Part shown: in pieces, positions 1 to 8,775 of the stretch | Layout: each line of letters starts with the position of its first letter | How positions within the stretch are numbered: position 1 is the first letter of the stretch | Assembly (NCBI GenBank): GCA_025934635.1 | Contig: JAICWX010000258.1 | Coordinates: 1-12,180, forward strand | Direction: 5' to 3' | Origin: Streptosporangiaceae bacterium | GTDB taxonomy: Bacteria; Actinomycetota; Actinomycetes; Streptosporangiales; Streptosporangiaceae | DNA length: 12,180 nucleotides | The notes under the pieces: generated by a model | What the model was told of the DNA's origin: nothing | What the model saw: only the letters and a program-made list of their open reading frames with translations | The model's database searches: none | Program-made: the position numbers and the translations under genes

Positions 1-1
1 C

Positions 2-520
2 GACGGGATCGCGGCCGAGCGCGAGCTGCTCCGCGAGGCGCGCGGCGACGCCGACCTGGTGCTCGACACGACCCGGCTCAACGTGCACGAGCTGCGGGCC
101 CGGATGCGCGACTTCTTCGGCGGCGGCACGGCGGCCGGACTGAGGCTCAGCGTCGTCTCGTTCGGCTATAAATACGGCCTGCCGGTGGACGCCGACCTGG
201 TGGCCGACTGCCGGTTCCTGCCCAACCCGCACTGGATCCCCGAGCTGGCCCCGATGAACGGGCAGGACGCGCCGGTCCGCGACTACGTTCTCGCCCAGCC
301 GGGCGCCAGGGAGTTCCTGCGCCACTACGCTGAGTTGCTGCACGTGGTGATTCCCGGCTATGAACGGGAAGGCAAGCGGTTCGTCACCCTCGCGGTGGGC
401 TGCACCGGCGGCAAGCACCGCAGCGTGGCCATCGCCGACGAACTGGCGGCGCGCGTCACCGGAGCCCTCGGCACCGGGGCTGACGTGCAGGTGGTGCACC
501 GGGACCTAGGGCGGGAGTGA
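2..520 (+). CDS. rapZ: RapZ family nucleotide-binding protein, 3' part only
   Basis: This is the C-terminal part of a RapZ (YvcJ) protein; the reading frame is open from base 2 and enters from the left edge, so the N-terminal P-loop ATPase domain lies outside the window. About 172 residues are visible. Visible family hallmarks are the segment LDTTRLNVHELR, the FGYKYGLPVDADLVADCRFLPNPHW block, and the GCTGGKHRSVAIA motif (about bases 399-437), which is the conserved C-terminal signature. In enterobacteria RapZ is an RNase adaptor for GlmZ; in actinobacteria its role is not settled, and it is commonly found just before yvcK and whiA, as here. The stop codon lies 7 bases before the yvcK start, and its last codons overlap the yvcK ribosome site, so the two are probably translated from one mRNA. 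Recognition is firm; the start cannot be seen. Confidence 0.95.
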   Translation, partial: DGIAAERELLREARGDADLVLDTTRLNVHELRARMRDFFGGGTAAGLRLSVVSFGYKYGLPVDADLVADCRFLPNPHWIPELAPMNGQDAPVRDYVLAQPGAREFLRHYAELLHVVIPGYEREGKRFVTLAVGCTGGKHRSVAIADELAARVTGALGTGADVQVVHRDLGRE

Positions 521-527
521 GCATCTG

Positions 528-1508
528 GTGGCTGGCCCAAGAGCGGTAGCGCTCGGTGGCGGGCACGGTCTGGCGGCGTCCTTGGCGGCGCTGCGCCAGG
601 TGACGGAGAGCCTCACCGCGATCGTCACGGTCGCGGACAACGGCGGGTCGAGCGGCCGGCTGCGCCGCGACTTCGGCGTGCTGCCGCCCGGCGACCTGCG
701 GATGGCGCTGGCCGCGCTGTGCGGCGACGACGAATGGGGCACCACCTGGAGCAAGGTGGTGCAGCACCGGTTCGCCGGCGACCGCGAACTGGCCGGCCAC
801 GCGGTCGGCAACCTGCTCATCGTGGCGCTGTGGGACCTGCTCGGCGACCCGGTCGCGGGCCTGGACTGGGTGGGCCGGCTGCTCGGCACCGGCGGCCGGG
901 TGCTGCCGATGGCCGCGGTGCCGCTGGACATCGTGGCCGAGGTGGTCGGCGTCGACCCGGCCCGGCCGGATGAGGCCAGCACGGTCCGCGGCCAGGCGGC
1001 GGTCGCCAGCACGCCGGGCCAGGTGCGGTCGATCACGCTGCTGCCGCCCGACCCGCCCGCGGTACCCGAGGCGGTACGGGCGGTGCTGGACGCCGACTGG
1101 ATCGTCTTCGGCCCGGGCTCGTGGTTCACCAGCGTGCTGCCGCACCTGCTGGTACCGGAGCTTTCCGCCGCGCTGCACGCCACCACGGCCCGGCGCGTGC
1201 TCGTCCTGAACCTGGCGCCGCAGCCGGGGGAGACCGAGGGATTTTCGCCCCATAAGCACCTGGAGGTCCTCGCCGGGCACGCGCCTGCGCTTACTGTGGA
1301 TGTAGTCCTTGCCGACACCAAGACCGCCGGAACCGGTAACCTGGCCGACTTGGAGAAGGCAGCCGCGGTGCTCGGGGCCCGGCTGATGATGGCGGACATA
1401 GCCGCCGCCGACGGTACCCCCAGGCACGACCCGAGGCTGCTGGCGGGGATGTACGCGGACATTTTCCGGCGAGGGGCCCAAGGGGGGAGTGACGCCGCAT
1501 GGCGATGA
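528..1508 (+). CDS. yvcK: YvcK/CofD-like gluconeogenesis factor
   Basis: A 326-residue protein of the YvcK (GluK, CofD-like) family, a cytoplasmic UDP-sugar-binding protein needed for growth on gluconeogenic carbon sources and for cell-envelope homeostasis in Bacillus and mycobacteria. Visible motifs are the glycine-rich [13 protein letters not shown] near residues 7-19, [12 protein letters not shown] at 35-46, PPGDLR at 53-58, HAVGNLLI at 91-98, [14 protein letters not shown] near residue 194, and [13 protein letters not shown] near 228. Length is normal for the family. The GTG start at 528 is chosen because GGGAG at 513-517 stands 10 bases upstream and because the glycine-rich motif begins at residue 7 as expected. 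The end overlaps the whiA start by 10 bases, which implies translational coupling. The family role is established; the exact ligand here is inferred. Confidence 0.95.
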   Translation: MAGPRAVALGGGHGLAASLAALRQVTESLTAIVTVADNGGSSGRLRRDFGVLPPGDLRMALAALCGDDEWGTTWSKVVQHRFAGDRELAGHAVGNLLIVALWDLLGDPVAGLDWVGRLLGTGGRVLPMAAVPLDIVAEVVGVDPARPDEASTVRGQAAVASTPGQVRSITLLPPDPPAVPEAVRAVLDADWIVFGPGSWFTSVLPHLLVPELSAALHATTARRVLVLNLAPQPGETEGFSPHKHLEVLAGHAPALTVDVVLADTKTAGTGNLADLEKAAAVLGARLMMADIAAADGTPRHDPRLLAGMYADIFRRGAQGGSDAAWR

Positions 1509-2482
1509 CCGGCGTGGTGAAGGACGAGCTCAGCCGGGTTCAGGTGATCAAGCCCTGCTGCCGCAAGGCCGAGGTTTCCACGCTGCTCAGGTTCGCCGGC
1601 GGCCTGCACCTGTCCGAGGGACGGGTCATCATCGAGGCCGAGCTCGACACCGGCGCGGCGGCCCGGCGGCTGCGCGCGAGCATCACCGAGGTATTCGGCC
1701 ACCCGGCCGAGTTCCTGGTGCTCTCGCCGGGCGGCCTGCGCAAGGGCAACCGCTACCTGGTCCGGGTGAGCAAGGGCAACGCGGGCGAGAGCCTGGCCCG
1801 GCAGGCCGGGCTCATCGACGCCCACGGCCGTCCGGTCCGGGGGCTGCCCCGGCAGGTGGTATCCGGGTCGGCGTGCGACTGCGAGGCTGCCTGGCGGGGC
1901 GCGTTCCTGGCGCACGGGTCGCTGACCGAGCCGGGCCGCTCGATGGCGCTCGAGATCACCTGCCCCGGGTCCGAGGCGGCGCTCGCCCTGGTCGGCGCCG
2001 CGCGACGGCTGAAGATCCACGCCAAGGCCCGCGATGTGCGGGGCGTGGACCGGGTGGTGATCAGGGACGGCGAGGCGATCGCCGCCATGCTGACCCGGCT
2101 GGGCGCGCACCAGGCCGTGCTGGCCTGGGAGGAACGCCGGATGCGGCGCGAGGTCCGGGCCACCGCCAACCGGCTGGCCAACTTCGACGACGCCAACCTG
2201 CGCCGCAGCGCCCGCGCCGCGGTAGCGGCGGGCGCCCGGGTGGAACGCGCCCTGGAGATCCTCGGCCCGGACGCGCCGCAGCACCTGACCATGGCGGGCC
2301 AGCTGCGGATGGCGCACCGGCAGGCCAGCCTGGAGGAACTCGGCCAGCTGGCCGACCCGCCGCTGACCAAGGACGCCATCGCCGGCCGCATCCGCCGCCT
2401 GCTGGCCATGGCCGACCGGCGGGCCATGGAGCAGGGGCTCCCCAGCACCGAGGCCTCGCTGACCGTCGACATGCTCCCCTAA
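1499..2482 (+). CDS. whiA: Sporulation/cell division transcription regulator WhiA
   Basis: A 327-residue WhiA protein. WhiA is a DNA-binding regulator that, in Streptomyces, works with WhiB to switch on sporulation septation genes; it is also conserved in non-sporulating Gram-positives. The N-terminal part opens with [14 protein letters not shown], the usual WhiA start. Its middle part has the LAGLIDADG-homing-endonuclease-like fold (the [15 protein letters not shown] segment appears as [11 protein letters not shown] near residue 138). The C-terminal helix-turn-helix is in the conserved block [18 protein letters not shown] through [11 protein letters not shown] near residues 271-306. The ATG at 1499 is preceded by a GGGGGGAG run at 1482-1489, 9 bases away. 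It overlaps yvcK by 10 bases. In many actinomycetes gap follows whiA directly; here about 3.1 kb intervenes. The stop codon at 2480-2482 overlaps a TAG stop on the opposite strand that closes a possible gene remnant. Confidence 0.97.
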   Translation: MAMTGVVKDELSRVQVIKPCCRKAEVSTLLRFAGGLHLSEGRVIIEAELDTGAAARRLRASITEVFGHPAEFLVLSPGGLRKGNRYLVRVSKGNAGESLARQAGLIDAHGRPVRGLPRQVVSGSACDCEAAWRGAFLAHGSLTEPGRSMALEITCPGSEAALALVGAARRLKIHAKARDVRGVDRVVIRDGEAIAAMLTRLGAHQAVLAWEERRMRREVRATANRLANFDDANLRRSARAAVAAGARVERALEILGPDAPQHLTMAGQLRMAHRQASLEELGQLADPPLTKDAIAGRIRRLLAMADRRAMEQGLPSTEASLTVDMLP

Positions 2483-2585
2483 CGCGGCCGCGGCCGCTCG
2501 CGGGTCACGGCGGCCACCAGGGCGGCGGCCAGGCCGAGCAGGGCGAGGCCGAGGGCGGCCGGCGAGGCGCCGGCCTGCTCCTTGA
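2479..2585 (-). pseudogene. Possible 3' remnant of a membrane-protein gene, convergent with whiA
   Basis: On the minus strand, bases 2585 down to 2479 read as an open frame ending in TAG at 2481-2479. The deduced peptide is VKEQAGASPAALGLALLG, then [17 protein letters not shown]: one strongly hydrophobic helix followed by a basic tail, which looks like the last membrane segment and cytoplasmic tail of a protein. Nearly every codon ends in G or C, as in true genes of this genome. Upstream of about 2586 the frame runs into AT-rich padR promoter DNA and then antisense to padR, with no convincing start or ribosome site. I infer the 5' part of a gene was lost when the padR cassette arrived. It could also be chance hydrophobicity in GC-rich DNA; I cannot name a family. 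Confidence 0.3.
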
Positions 2586-2610
2586 CGCCTAGTAATGCTA
2601 GGCATAAATT
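2582..2610 (+). promoter_or_regulatory. Promoter of padR, probably leaderless
   Basis: A TTGACG -35 hexamer at 2582-2587 and TAAATT -10 hexamer at 2605-2610 are separated by 17 bases. The -10 fits the actinobacterial TANNNT pattern. The transcript would start around 2617-2619, at the ATG of padR at 2619, and there is no Shine-Dalgarno sequence, so a leaderless mRNA is likely. The local AT-rich run (about 2593-2616) stands out from the surrounding GC-rich DNA. Confidence 0.6.
2587..2603. promoter_or_regulatory. Inverted repeat operator candidate for PadR autoregulation
   Basis: A perfect inverted repeat, GCCTAG-N5-CTAGGC, fills the spacer between the -35 and -10 hexamers of the padR promoter. 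A dimeric repressor bound there would block RNA polymerase. PadR-family genes are commonly autoregulated through dyads at their own promoter, so the encoded PadR is the obvious candidate ligand; this is inference. The dyad is different from the ATGT-N8-ACAT type known for PadR of phenolic-acid metabolism. Confidence 0.55.
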
Positions 2611-2618
2611 TCTGTACC

Positions 2619-2984
2619 ATGAATCGTGAGCGGCTCAAGGGCCATCTGGATCTGCTGCTCCTGTCGGTGGTGTCGGCCGGCCCGGCGCACGGGTACGCGA
2701 TCATCTCGGCACTACGCGAACGAAGCGAGGGCACGTTCGACCTGCCTGAGGGGACCATTTACCCGGCCCTGCACCGGCTGGAGGGGGCGGGCCTGCTGGC
2801 CAGCTCGTGGGCGGAGGTCGACGGGCGCCGCCGCCGCGTCTACGGCCTGACCGAGGACGGGGCGGCCGCCCTGGCGGCGCAGCGGACCGAGTGGCGCCAG
2901 TTCGCCCGGGGGATACAGGCCGTGCTCGGCACCCCGGCCTACGGGGTTCAGGGCGTCCAGGCCGTCCTGGGGTGGTCGGCATGA
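2619..2984 (+). CDS. PadR family transcriptional regulator
   Basis: A 121-residue winged-helix protein of the PadR family, of the short kind lacking a long C-terminal domain. The opening MNRERLKGHLDLLLLSVV and the core HGYAIISALRERSEGTFDLPEG-like stretch followed by TIYPALHRLEGAGLL are the typical PadR N-terminal domain, with the recognition helix and wing ending near VDGRRRRVYGLTEDG. The ATG at 2619 is preferred over the in-frame ATG at 2595 because the family begins with this sequence and because the promoter places the transcript start at 2619; the earlier start would sit inside the operator. The stop overlaps the start of the next gene as ATGA (2981-2984), so the HAAS-domain membrane protein is its translationally coupled partner. 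PadR genes next to HAAS/DUF1700-like membrane proteins are a recurrent pair. The inducer is unknown. Confidence 0.93.
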   Translation: MNRERLKGHLDLLLLSVVSAGPAHGYAIISALRERSEGTFDLPEGTIYPALHRLEGAGLLASSWAEVDGRRRRVYGLTEDGAAALAAQRTEWRQFARGIQAVLGTPAYGVQGVQAVLGWSA

Positions 2985-3787
2985 ACCGGCCCGGGGTACC
3001 GCGTGACCTGATCGGGGAGTACCTGGACGAACTCCGGCGGGGACTGCGCGCGCTGCCCGGGGAGGCGGAGGTGATCCTGGCCGAGGCCGAGGATCACCTC
3101 CGGGAGACGGCGGCGGCGGGCATCGCCATCGGGATGACCGAGCGCGCGGCGCAGGAGGCGGCGATTTCCAGCTTCGGCCCGGTCCGGGCCGTGACCCGCG
3201 CCCACCTGGCCCGCGCGGCCGGGGACGGGACCGTCCTGGCCAACGCGGTCATGACCGCCTGGAAGCTGGTCTCGCTGCTCCTGCTGGCCGCGGGCGTCAG
3301 CGCCATGGCGATCGTCGTGGTCACCGGCTTCGCCGGGCGGGTGACCAATCCCGGGCATATGTTCAAGGCGGGACCGGGACCATACCGGATGACGTACGAC
3401 CATCTCACGTTCAACCCGGTCAGCGGCGTCTGGACGCAGACGACGGGCTGGTCCGACCAGCACCCGGCCTTCATCTCGGGCGGGACCGTCACCTGGCTCA
3501 GCCAGCCCTTCCCGGGCTGGCACGCGGCGGTCCTGCTGACCATCGCCGGCGCGGTCCTGCTCGCGGGCTACGGCCTCATCCGGTGGCGCTCGCCGCGCGA
3601 GCCGCTAGCCCGGCTCTTCCCGGCGGTGGCGGTGAGCGTCTTCGGTGCCATCGGCCTCGCGCTCCTCGTCATCGCACTGCGCCTCCAGACCGGAAGCTAC
3701 GACCTCAGGCCGGTGATCGCCGCCTGCCTGGCGATCACCCTCGGCTACGCCGTCCGGCTGGGCCAGGTGCTCCTTCGCCAGCGCTAG
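2981..3787 (+). CDS. HAAS-domain membrane protein, PadR partner
   Basis: A 268-residue predicted membrane protein. Residues about 8-80 look like a HAAS (permease-prefix) domain: an acidic helical segment [18 protein letters not shown], then [17 protein letters not shown], and the [18 protein letters not shown] end. Four hydrophobic segments follow near residues 92-116, 180-201, 211-234 and 242-262, with a loop at 117-179 rich in Trp, Tyr, Gly and Pro between the first two, probably outside the cell. No enzymatic motif is seen. The ATG overlaps the padR stop (ATGA), giving a two-gene operon. HAAS proteins next to PadR are thought to take part in sensing or in controlling the regulator at the membrane, but the role is not established. 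The 3' end overlaps the converging sigma-factor frame by 183 bases; strong hydrophobic coding potential makes this strand the likely real gene in the overlap. Confidence 0.85.
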   Translation: MNRPGVPRDLIGEYLDELRRGLRALPGEAEVILAEAEDHLRETAAAGIAIGMTERAAQEAAISSFGPVRAVTRAHLARAAGDGTVLANAVMTAWKLVSLLLLAAGVSAMAIVVVTGFAGRVTNPGHMFKAGPGPYRMTYDHLTFNPVSGVWTQTTGWSDQHPAFISGGTVTWLSQPFPGWHAAVLLTIAGAVLLAGYGLIRWRSPREPLARLFPAVAVSVFGAIGLALLVIALRLQTGSYDLRPVIAACLAITLGYAVRLGQVLLRQR

Positions 3788-4993
3788 GTGCGCCCGCTCG
3801 GCCTCGTTCCCGGACAGGGCGAGCGCGGCCTGGTAGGCGGCGTCCGCCTCGGCCCGGCGGCCCAGGCGCCGCAGCAGGTCGGCGCGGATCGCGTGGAACA
3901 GGTAATACCGGTCGAGACGGGCCGCCGCGAGGCCGTCCACGAGGGCGAGCGCGGCGGCCGGGCCGTCGACCTCGGCCACCGCGACCGCCCGGTTGAGCGC
4001 CGCTACCGGGCCCGGGGCCACCGCCAGCAGCTGATCGTACAGCGCCACGATCTGGTCCCAGCCGGTGGCTGCCGCGACCGGGGCGTCGCTGTGCACGGCG
4101 CTGATCGCCGCCTGGATCTGGTACTGGCCGGGCCGGCCGCGTCGCAGGCACTGCCGGACGAGGGACTGTCCCTCAGCGATGAGCGAGCGGTCCCAGCGGG
4201 TCCGGTCCTGCCTGGCCAGCAGCACCAGGGCGCCGTCCGGCCCGGTCCGCGCGGCCCGCCGTGACTCGGTCAGCAGCATCAGCGCGAGCAGGCCCGTGAC
4301 CTCGGGCTCGTCCGGCATGAGGCGGGCGAGCAGCCGGCCCAGCCTGATCGCCTCGGCGCACAGGCCGGCGCGGGCCAGCTGATCGCCCGAACTCGCCGTG
4401 TAACCCTCGTTGAAGATCAGGTAGACCACGGCGAGCACCCCGGTCAGCCGTCCGGGCAGGTCGGCCTCGGCCGGGATGCGGTACGGGATGCCCGCATCCC
4501 TGATCTTGGCCTTGGCCCGGACCAGGCGCTGGGCCATGGTGGGCTCCGGCACCAGGAACGCGTGCGCGATCTCCGCCGTGGTGAGCCCGCCGAGCAGCCG
4601 CAGCGTGAGCGCGACCTGGGCGGCGCGGCCCAGCGCCGGGTGACAGCAGGTGAACATGAGCCGTAGCCGGTCGTCGTCCACCGGGCCCGTCTCCTCTCCG
4701 GGCTGCTCGCCCGCGTGCACCAGCGCGGCCTGGGCGTGCTTGCCCGCCCGGGCGGCCTCGCGGCGGAGCCGGTCGATGGCCCGGTTGCGCGCGGTGGTGA
4801 TGATCCAGCCGGCCGGGCTCGGCGGCTGCCCGGATCGCGGCCATCGCCTGGCCGCCTCGGTGAACGCGTCCTGGACCGCGTCCTCGGCGATGTCGATGTC
4901 GCCGAAGACCCGGGCCAGGACGGCCACCGCGCGGCCGTACTCCTCGCGGAAGACGCGCTCGACGTCGGCGAGCGCGGGTGCGGGCCCGGACAC
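3605..4993 (-). CDS. ECF42-type RNA polymerase sigma factor with C-terminal TPR-like extension
   Basis: A 462-residue frame encoding an extracytoplasmic-function sigma factor of the large kind with a long helical C-terminal domain. Sigma region 2 covers about residues 11-80 ([47 protein letters not shown]). Region 4 covers about 108-165 ([33 protein letters not shown]). The extension has the family hallmark [16 protein letters not shown] near 189-204 and repeat-like helices to about 412 ([19 protein letters not shown] at 370-388). This architecture beside a DGPF/YCII gene matches the ECF42 group, which has no anti-sigma factor. The GTG at 4993 lies 21 bases after the YCII stop with no clear Shine-Dalgarno, suggesting coupling. 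The expected family end is near residue 410; the frame continues some 50 residues with a charged, low-complexity tail antisense to the HAAS gene (residues 403-462 overlap it), probably because the original stop was lost. Confidence 0.9.
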   Translation of the reverse strand: MSGPAPALADVERVFREEYGRAVAVLARVFGDIDIAEDAVQDAFTEAARRWPRSGQPPSPAGWIITTARNRAIDRLRREAARAGKHAQAALVHAGEQPGEETGPVDDDRLRLMFTCCHPALGRAAQVALTLRLLGGLTTAEIAHAFLVPEPTMAQRLVRAKAKIRDAGIPYRIPAEADLPGRLTGVLAVVYLIFNEGYTASSGDQLARAGLCAEAIRLGRLLARLMPDEPEVTGLLALMLLTESRRAARTGPDGALVLLARQDRTRWDRSLIAEGQSLVRQCLRRGRPGQYQIQAAISAVHSDAPVAAATGWDQIVALYDQLLAVAPGPVAALNRAVAVAEVDGPAAALALVDGLAAARLDRYYLFHAIRADLLRRLGRRAEADAAYQAALALSGNEAERAHLALAKEHLAQPDGVAEGDRQAGGDHRPEVVASGLEAQCDDEEREADGTEDAHRHRREEPG

Positions 4994-5014
4994 GGGCCCG
5001 GAGCCAGCCAGGGC

Positions 5015-5368
5015 TCAGCCCTCCGCCATGTCCACCATCGGCCGGACCTCGACCGGCAGCGTGCACGCCACCGTGGCCCGGCGGGCCCAGGCCAGCGCCT
5101 CGTCCAGGTCGGCGGCCCGGATGATCCAGAACCCGCCGACGTGCTCCTTGCCCTCGGCGAACGGCCCGTCGGTGACCAGCACGTCCCCGTCGGACGCCCG
5201 CAGCACGGTCGCGGTGTCCGGCGCGTGCAGGCCGCCGGTGAACACCCACGCGCCCGCCGCCCGCATCGCCTGGTCCACCGCGCCGATGTCCCGCATGATC
5301 GGCTCCAGCACCTCCGGCGCGGGCGGGTCCCCGTCCGGCTGGTAGATGCTGAGCAGGTACTGCTTCAT
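5015..5368 (-). CDS. YCII-related (DGPF) domain protein
   Basis: A 117-residue small cytoplasmic protein of the YCII-related/DGPF family. It contains the name-giving DGPF motif in VLVTDGPFAEGKEHVGGFWII, followed by the family's DLDEALAWARR helix and the PVEVRPM end. The fold is a ferredoxin-like dimer; no catalytic role is established for the DGPF proteins. The start is set at the ATG at 5368, because GAAGGAG (5384-5378) lies 9 bases before it and homologues begin with MKQYLL-like sequence; an in-frame ATG at 5389 would add seven residues (MTKETTT) but would sit on the ribosome site. The gene is directly followed by the ECF42 sigma factor, the standard pairing, and is probably its co-transcribed target and possible modulator. 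Confidence 0.92.
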   Translation of the reverse strand: MKQYLLSIYQPDGDPPAPEVLEPIMRDIGAVDQAMRAAGAWVFTGGLHAPDTATVLRASDGDVLVTDGPFAEGKEHVGGFWIIRAADLDEALAWARRATVACTLPVEVRPMVDMAEG

Positions 5369-5423
5369 CGTGGTCGTCTCCTTCGTCATCCCGACGCTAC
5401 GCCGGCCGGTCTCTGCATGCCCT

Positions 5424-5451
5424 ATACGAACCGGCCCGGCGCGGATCGACA
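5424..5451 (-). promoter_or_regulatory. Candidate ECF42-dependent promoter of the YCII-sigma operon
   Basis: On the minus strand TGTCGA (5451-5446) is followed after 17 bases by CGTAT (5428-5424), about 56 bases before the YCII start codon at 5368. As I recall it, the published ECF42 target motif is TGTCGA at -35 with a short CGA/T-containing -10, so the sigma factor probably drives its own operon. The -35 is an exact hit; the -10 is only a partial one. The transcript leader would be roughly 50 bases. Confidence 0.5.
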
Positions 5452-5483
5452 GGTCCGCGGAAAAGATTTCCGGTCCCCTTTGA

Positions 5484-6658
<1,175 letters not shown>

Positions 6659-6659
<1 letters not shown>

Positions 6660-7873
6660 TGCAGTCGCTCGATGACCTGGAGGTAGCCGGGCGCCGCGTC
6701 CTGCTGCGCTCGGACCTGAACGTCCCCCTCGACCTGACCGGGACCGGGGAGATCACCGACGACGGCCGGATCCGGGCCAGCCTGCCGGTGATCAGCAAGC
6801 TGTCCGACCGGGGCGCGCGGGTCATCGTCCTCGCGCACCTCGGCCGGCCCAAGGGCGCCACGTTCGACGAGCGGGCGGCGGGCGGCCCGTCACTGCGGCC
6901 GGTGGCGGCCCGGCTCGGCGAGCTGCTCGGCCGGCCCGTCTCGTTCGCGGCCGACGTGGCCGGGCCCGCGGCCGAGGAGGCCGTGTTCAGCCTCGGCGAC
7001 GAGGACGTCGCGGTGCTGGAGAACGTGCGCTTCGAGCCCGCCGAGACCAGCAAGGACGATGCCGAGCGCGGCGCGTTCGCCCAGCGCCTGGCCCGCTTCG
7101 GCGAGGCCTACGTGGGCGACGGGTTCGGCGCGGTGCACCGTAAGCACGCCTCGGTCTACGACCTGCCGCTGCTGCTCCCGCACGCCGCCGGCGACCTGGT
7201 CCGGGAGGAAGTGGCGGTGCTGCGGCAGCTCACCACCGACCCGGGGCGGCCGTTCGTGGTGGTCCTCGGCGGCAAGAAGCCGTCGGACAAGCTCGCCGTG
7301 ATCGGCAACCTGCTGAACCTGGCGGACCGGATCCTGATCGGCGGCGGCATGGCCTACACGTTCCTGGCCGCCCAGGGGCACGAGGTCGGCCACTCCGTGC
7401 TCGAGGCCGACCAGATTCCCGCGGTCAGGGACGTGATGGCCGAGGCGGAGCGGCGCGGGGTGGAACTCGTCCTGCCCGTCGACCTGGTCGTCGCCACTGA
7501 ATTCGCGCCGGACGCGGAGCATTCCGTGGTCCCGGCCACCGGGATGCCGGCTGACCGGGAAGGCGTGGACGCGGGCCCGGAGACCAGGCAGCTGTTCGCG
7601 GCCAAGCTGGCCGACGCCAGGACGGTGTTCTGGAACGGGCCGATGGGCGTGTTCGAGTTCCCGGCGTTCTCGGCCGGGACCCGCGCGCTGGCCGAGGCGG
7701 TCGCGGCGGTCGACGGGCTGACCGTGGTCGGCGGCGGGGACTCGGCCGCGGCCGTCCGCGCGCTGGGCATCCCGGAAAAGTCCTTCAGCCACATCTCCAC
7801 CGGCGGCGGCGCCAGCCTCGAGTACCTCGAGGGCAAGACGCTGCCCGGCCTGACGGCGCTGGAGGCGGAGTAA
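6659..7873 (+). CDS. pgk: Phosphoglycerate kinase
   Basis: A 404-residue phosphoglycerate kinase, transferring phosphate from 1,3-bisphosphoglycerate to ADP in the cytoplasm. Substrate-binding RSDLNVPLD is at residues 17-25, the catalytic arginine R39 follows in DGRIRASLP, and HLGRPKG is at 60-66. The hinge and nucleotide side show GGKKPSDK at 204-211, [21 protein letters not shown] and [15 protein letters not shown]. At 204-211 many homologues read GG(A/S)KVSDK, so Ala/Ser to Lys and Val to Pro are mild variations; the lysines are kept. The ATG at 6659 is chosen over an in-frame start 20 codons upstream because that would lie inside gap. No good Shine-Dalgarno is seen, so translation probably depends on coupling through TAATG. 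Ends in TAATG with tpiA. Confidence 0.97.
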
Positions 7874-8682
7874 TGGGGCGTGCCCGCAGTTCCGGAGGCT
7901 CCGGGGGCCGGCTGCCGCTGATGGCCGGGAACTGGAAGATGCACGAGAACCACCTCGAGGCCATCGCGCTGGTCCAGAAGCTCGCGTTCACCCTGACCGC
8001 GAAGGACTTCGAGGCCGTCGAGGTGGCCGTGCTGCCGCCGTTCACCGCGCTGCGCAGCGTGCAGACCCTGACCGACGGGGACAAGCTGCGCATCACCTAC
8101 GGCGCGCAGGACCTGTCGCCGCATGACTCGGGCGCCTACACCGGCGACATCTCCGGGCCGATGCTGGCCAAGCTGGGCTGCCAGTACGTGCTGGCCGGGC
8201 ATTCCGAGCGGCGGCAGTACCACGCGGAGAGCGACGAGGTCGTCAACGCCAAGGTGCAGGCCGCGCTGCGGGCCGGGATCACGCCGATCCTGTGCGTGGG
8301 GGAGTCGCTCGAGGTGCGCCGGGCGCGGCAGCATCTCGAGCACTGCGGGGGCCAGGTCATCGAGTCGCTCAAGGGGATCCCGGGCGAGGCGGTGGCCGGC
8401 CTGGTGATCGCGTACGAGCCGATCTGGGCCATCGGCACCGGCGAGGTGGCCACCCCCGACGACGCGCAGGAGACGGCCGCCGGGATCCGGGAGCGGATTT
8501 CGGCGTTTCATGACGCCGAAACGGCCGCGAGTGTGCGTATCCTGTATGGCGGGTCCGTCAAGCCCGGCAACGTCGCGCCGATCATGGCGCAGCCGGACGT
8601 CGACGGCGTCCTCGTCGGCGGAGCCAGCCTCGACGCCGGACAGTTCGCTCAGATCTGCCGGTATCGTGAACTGGCGGCGTAG
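7873..8682 (+). CDS. tpiA: Triose-phosphate isomerase
   Basis: A 269-residue triose-phosphate isomerase interconverting dihydroxyacetone phosphate and glyceraldehyde 3-phosphate. Active-site residues are N20 and K22 in MAGNWKMH, H110 in LAGHSERR and E182 in [11 protein letters not shown]. The phosphate-binding YGGSVKPGN and the [10 protein letters not shown] end are intact. The N-terminus carries about 13 extra Gly/Ser/Arg-rich residues before the usual start of the fold, giving a length slightly above the common 250-260. The ATG at 7873 overlaps the pgk stop (TAATG). It is the last gene of the glycolytic trio; 93 bases separate it from secG. Confidence 0.97.
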   Translation: MGRARSSGGSGGRLPLMAGNWKMHENHLEAIALVQKLAFTLTAKDFEAVEVAVLPPFTALRSVQTLTDGDKLRITYGAQDLSPHDSGAYTGDISGPMLAKLGCQYVLAGHSERRQYHAESDEVVNAKVQAALRAGITPILCVGESLEVRRARQHLEHCGGQVIESLKGIPGEAVAGLVIAYEPIWAIGTGEVATPDDAQETAAGIRERISAFHDAETAASVRILYGGSVKPGNVAPIMAQPDVDGVLVGGASLDAGQFAQICRYRELAA

Positions 8683-8697
8683 GCTTGTACTAGCGGC

Positions 8698-8745
8698 GTC
8701 CTGGCCGGGCCGTACCCTCGCGGGTAGGGTTCCTGTCGCCAGGAC
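8698..8745 (+). other. Nested inverted repeat between tpiA and secG
   Basis: The arms GTCCTGGC (8698-8705) and GCCAGGAC (8738-8745) are perfectly complementary and enclose a second perfect hairpin, TACCC-tcgc-GGGTA (8713-8726). Together they would fold the transcript into a two-tier stem between tpiA and secG. There is no U-rich tail, so it may be a weak terminator, a processing/stability element, or a structured leader of secG; the sequence does not decide. Confidence 0.45.
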
Positions 8746-8775
8746 CTTCTCATCAGCAGGAGATGGATAACAGCT

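Noticed and set aside
2595..2618. Earlier ATG for padR at 2595
   Set aside because: It lies within the operator and upstream of the -10 element, has no ribosome site, and adds eight residues not typical of the family.
506..2758. Very long (750-codon) open frame on the minus strand across yvcK, whiA and padR
   Set aside because: It is antisense to three well-recognised genes, has Arg/Ala/Pro-rich composition with no family motif, and is typical of shadow frames in high-GC DNA.
7262..7292. GGKKPSDK in phosphoglycerate kinase as a defective site
   Set aside because: The lysines and SDK are retained and every other catalytic motif is intact, so it is best read as normal lineage variation.
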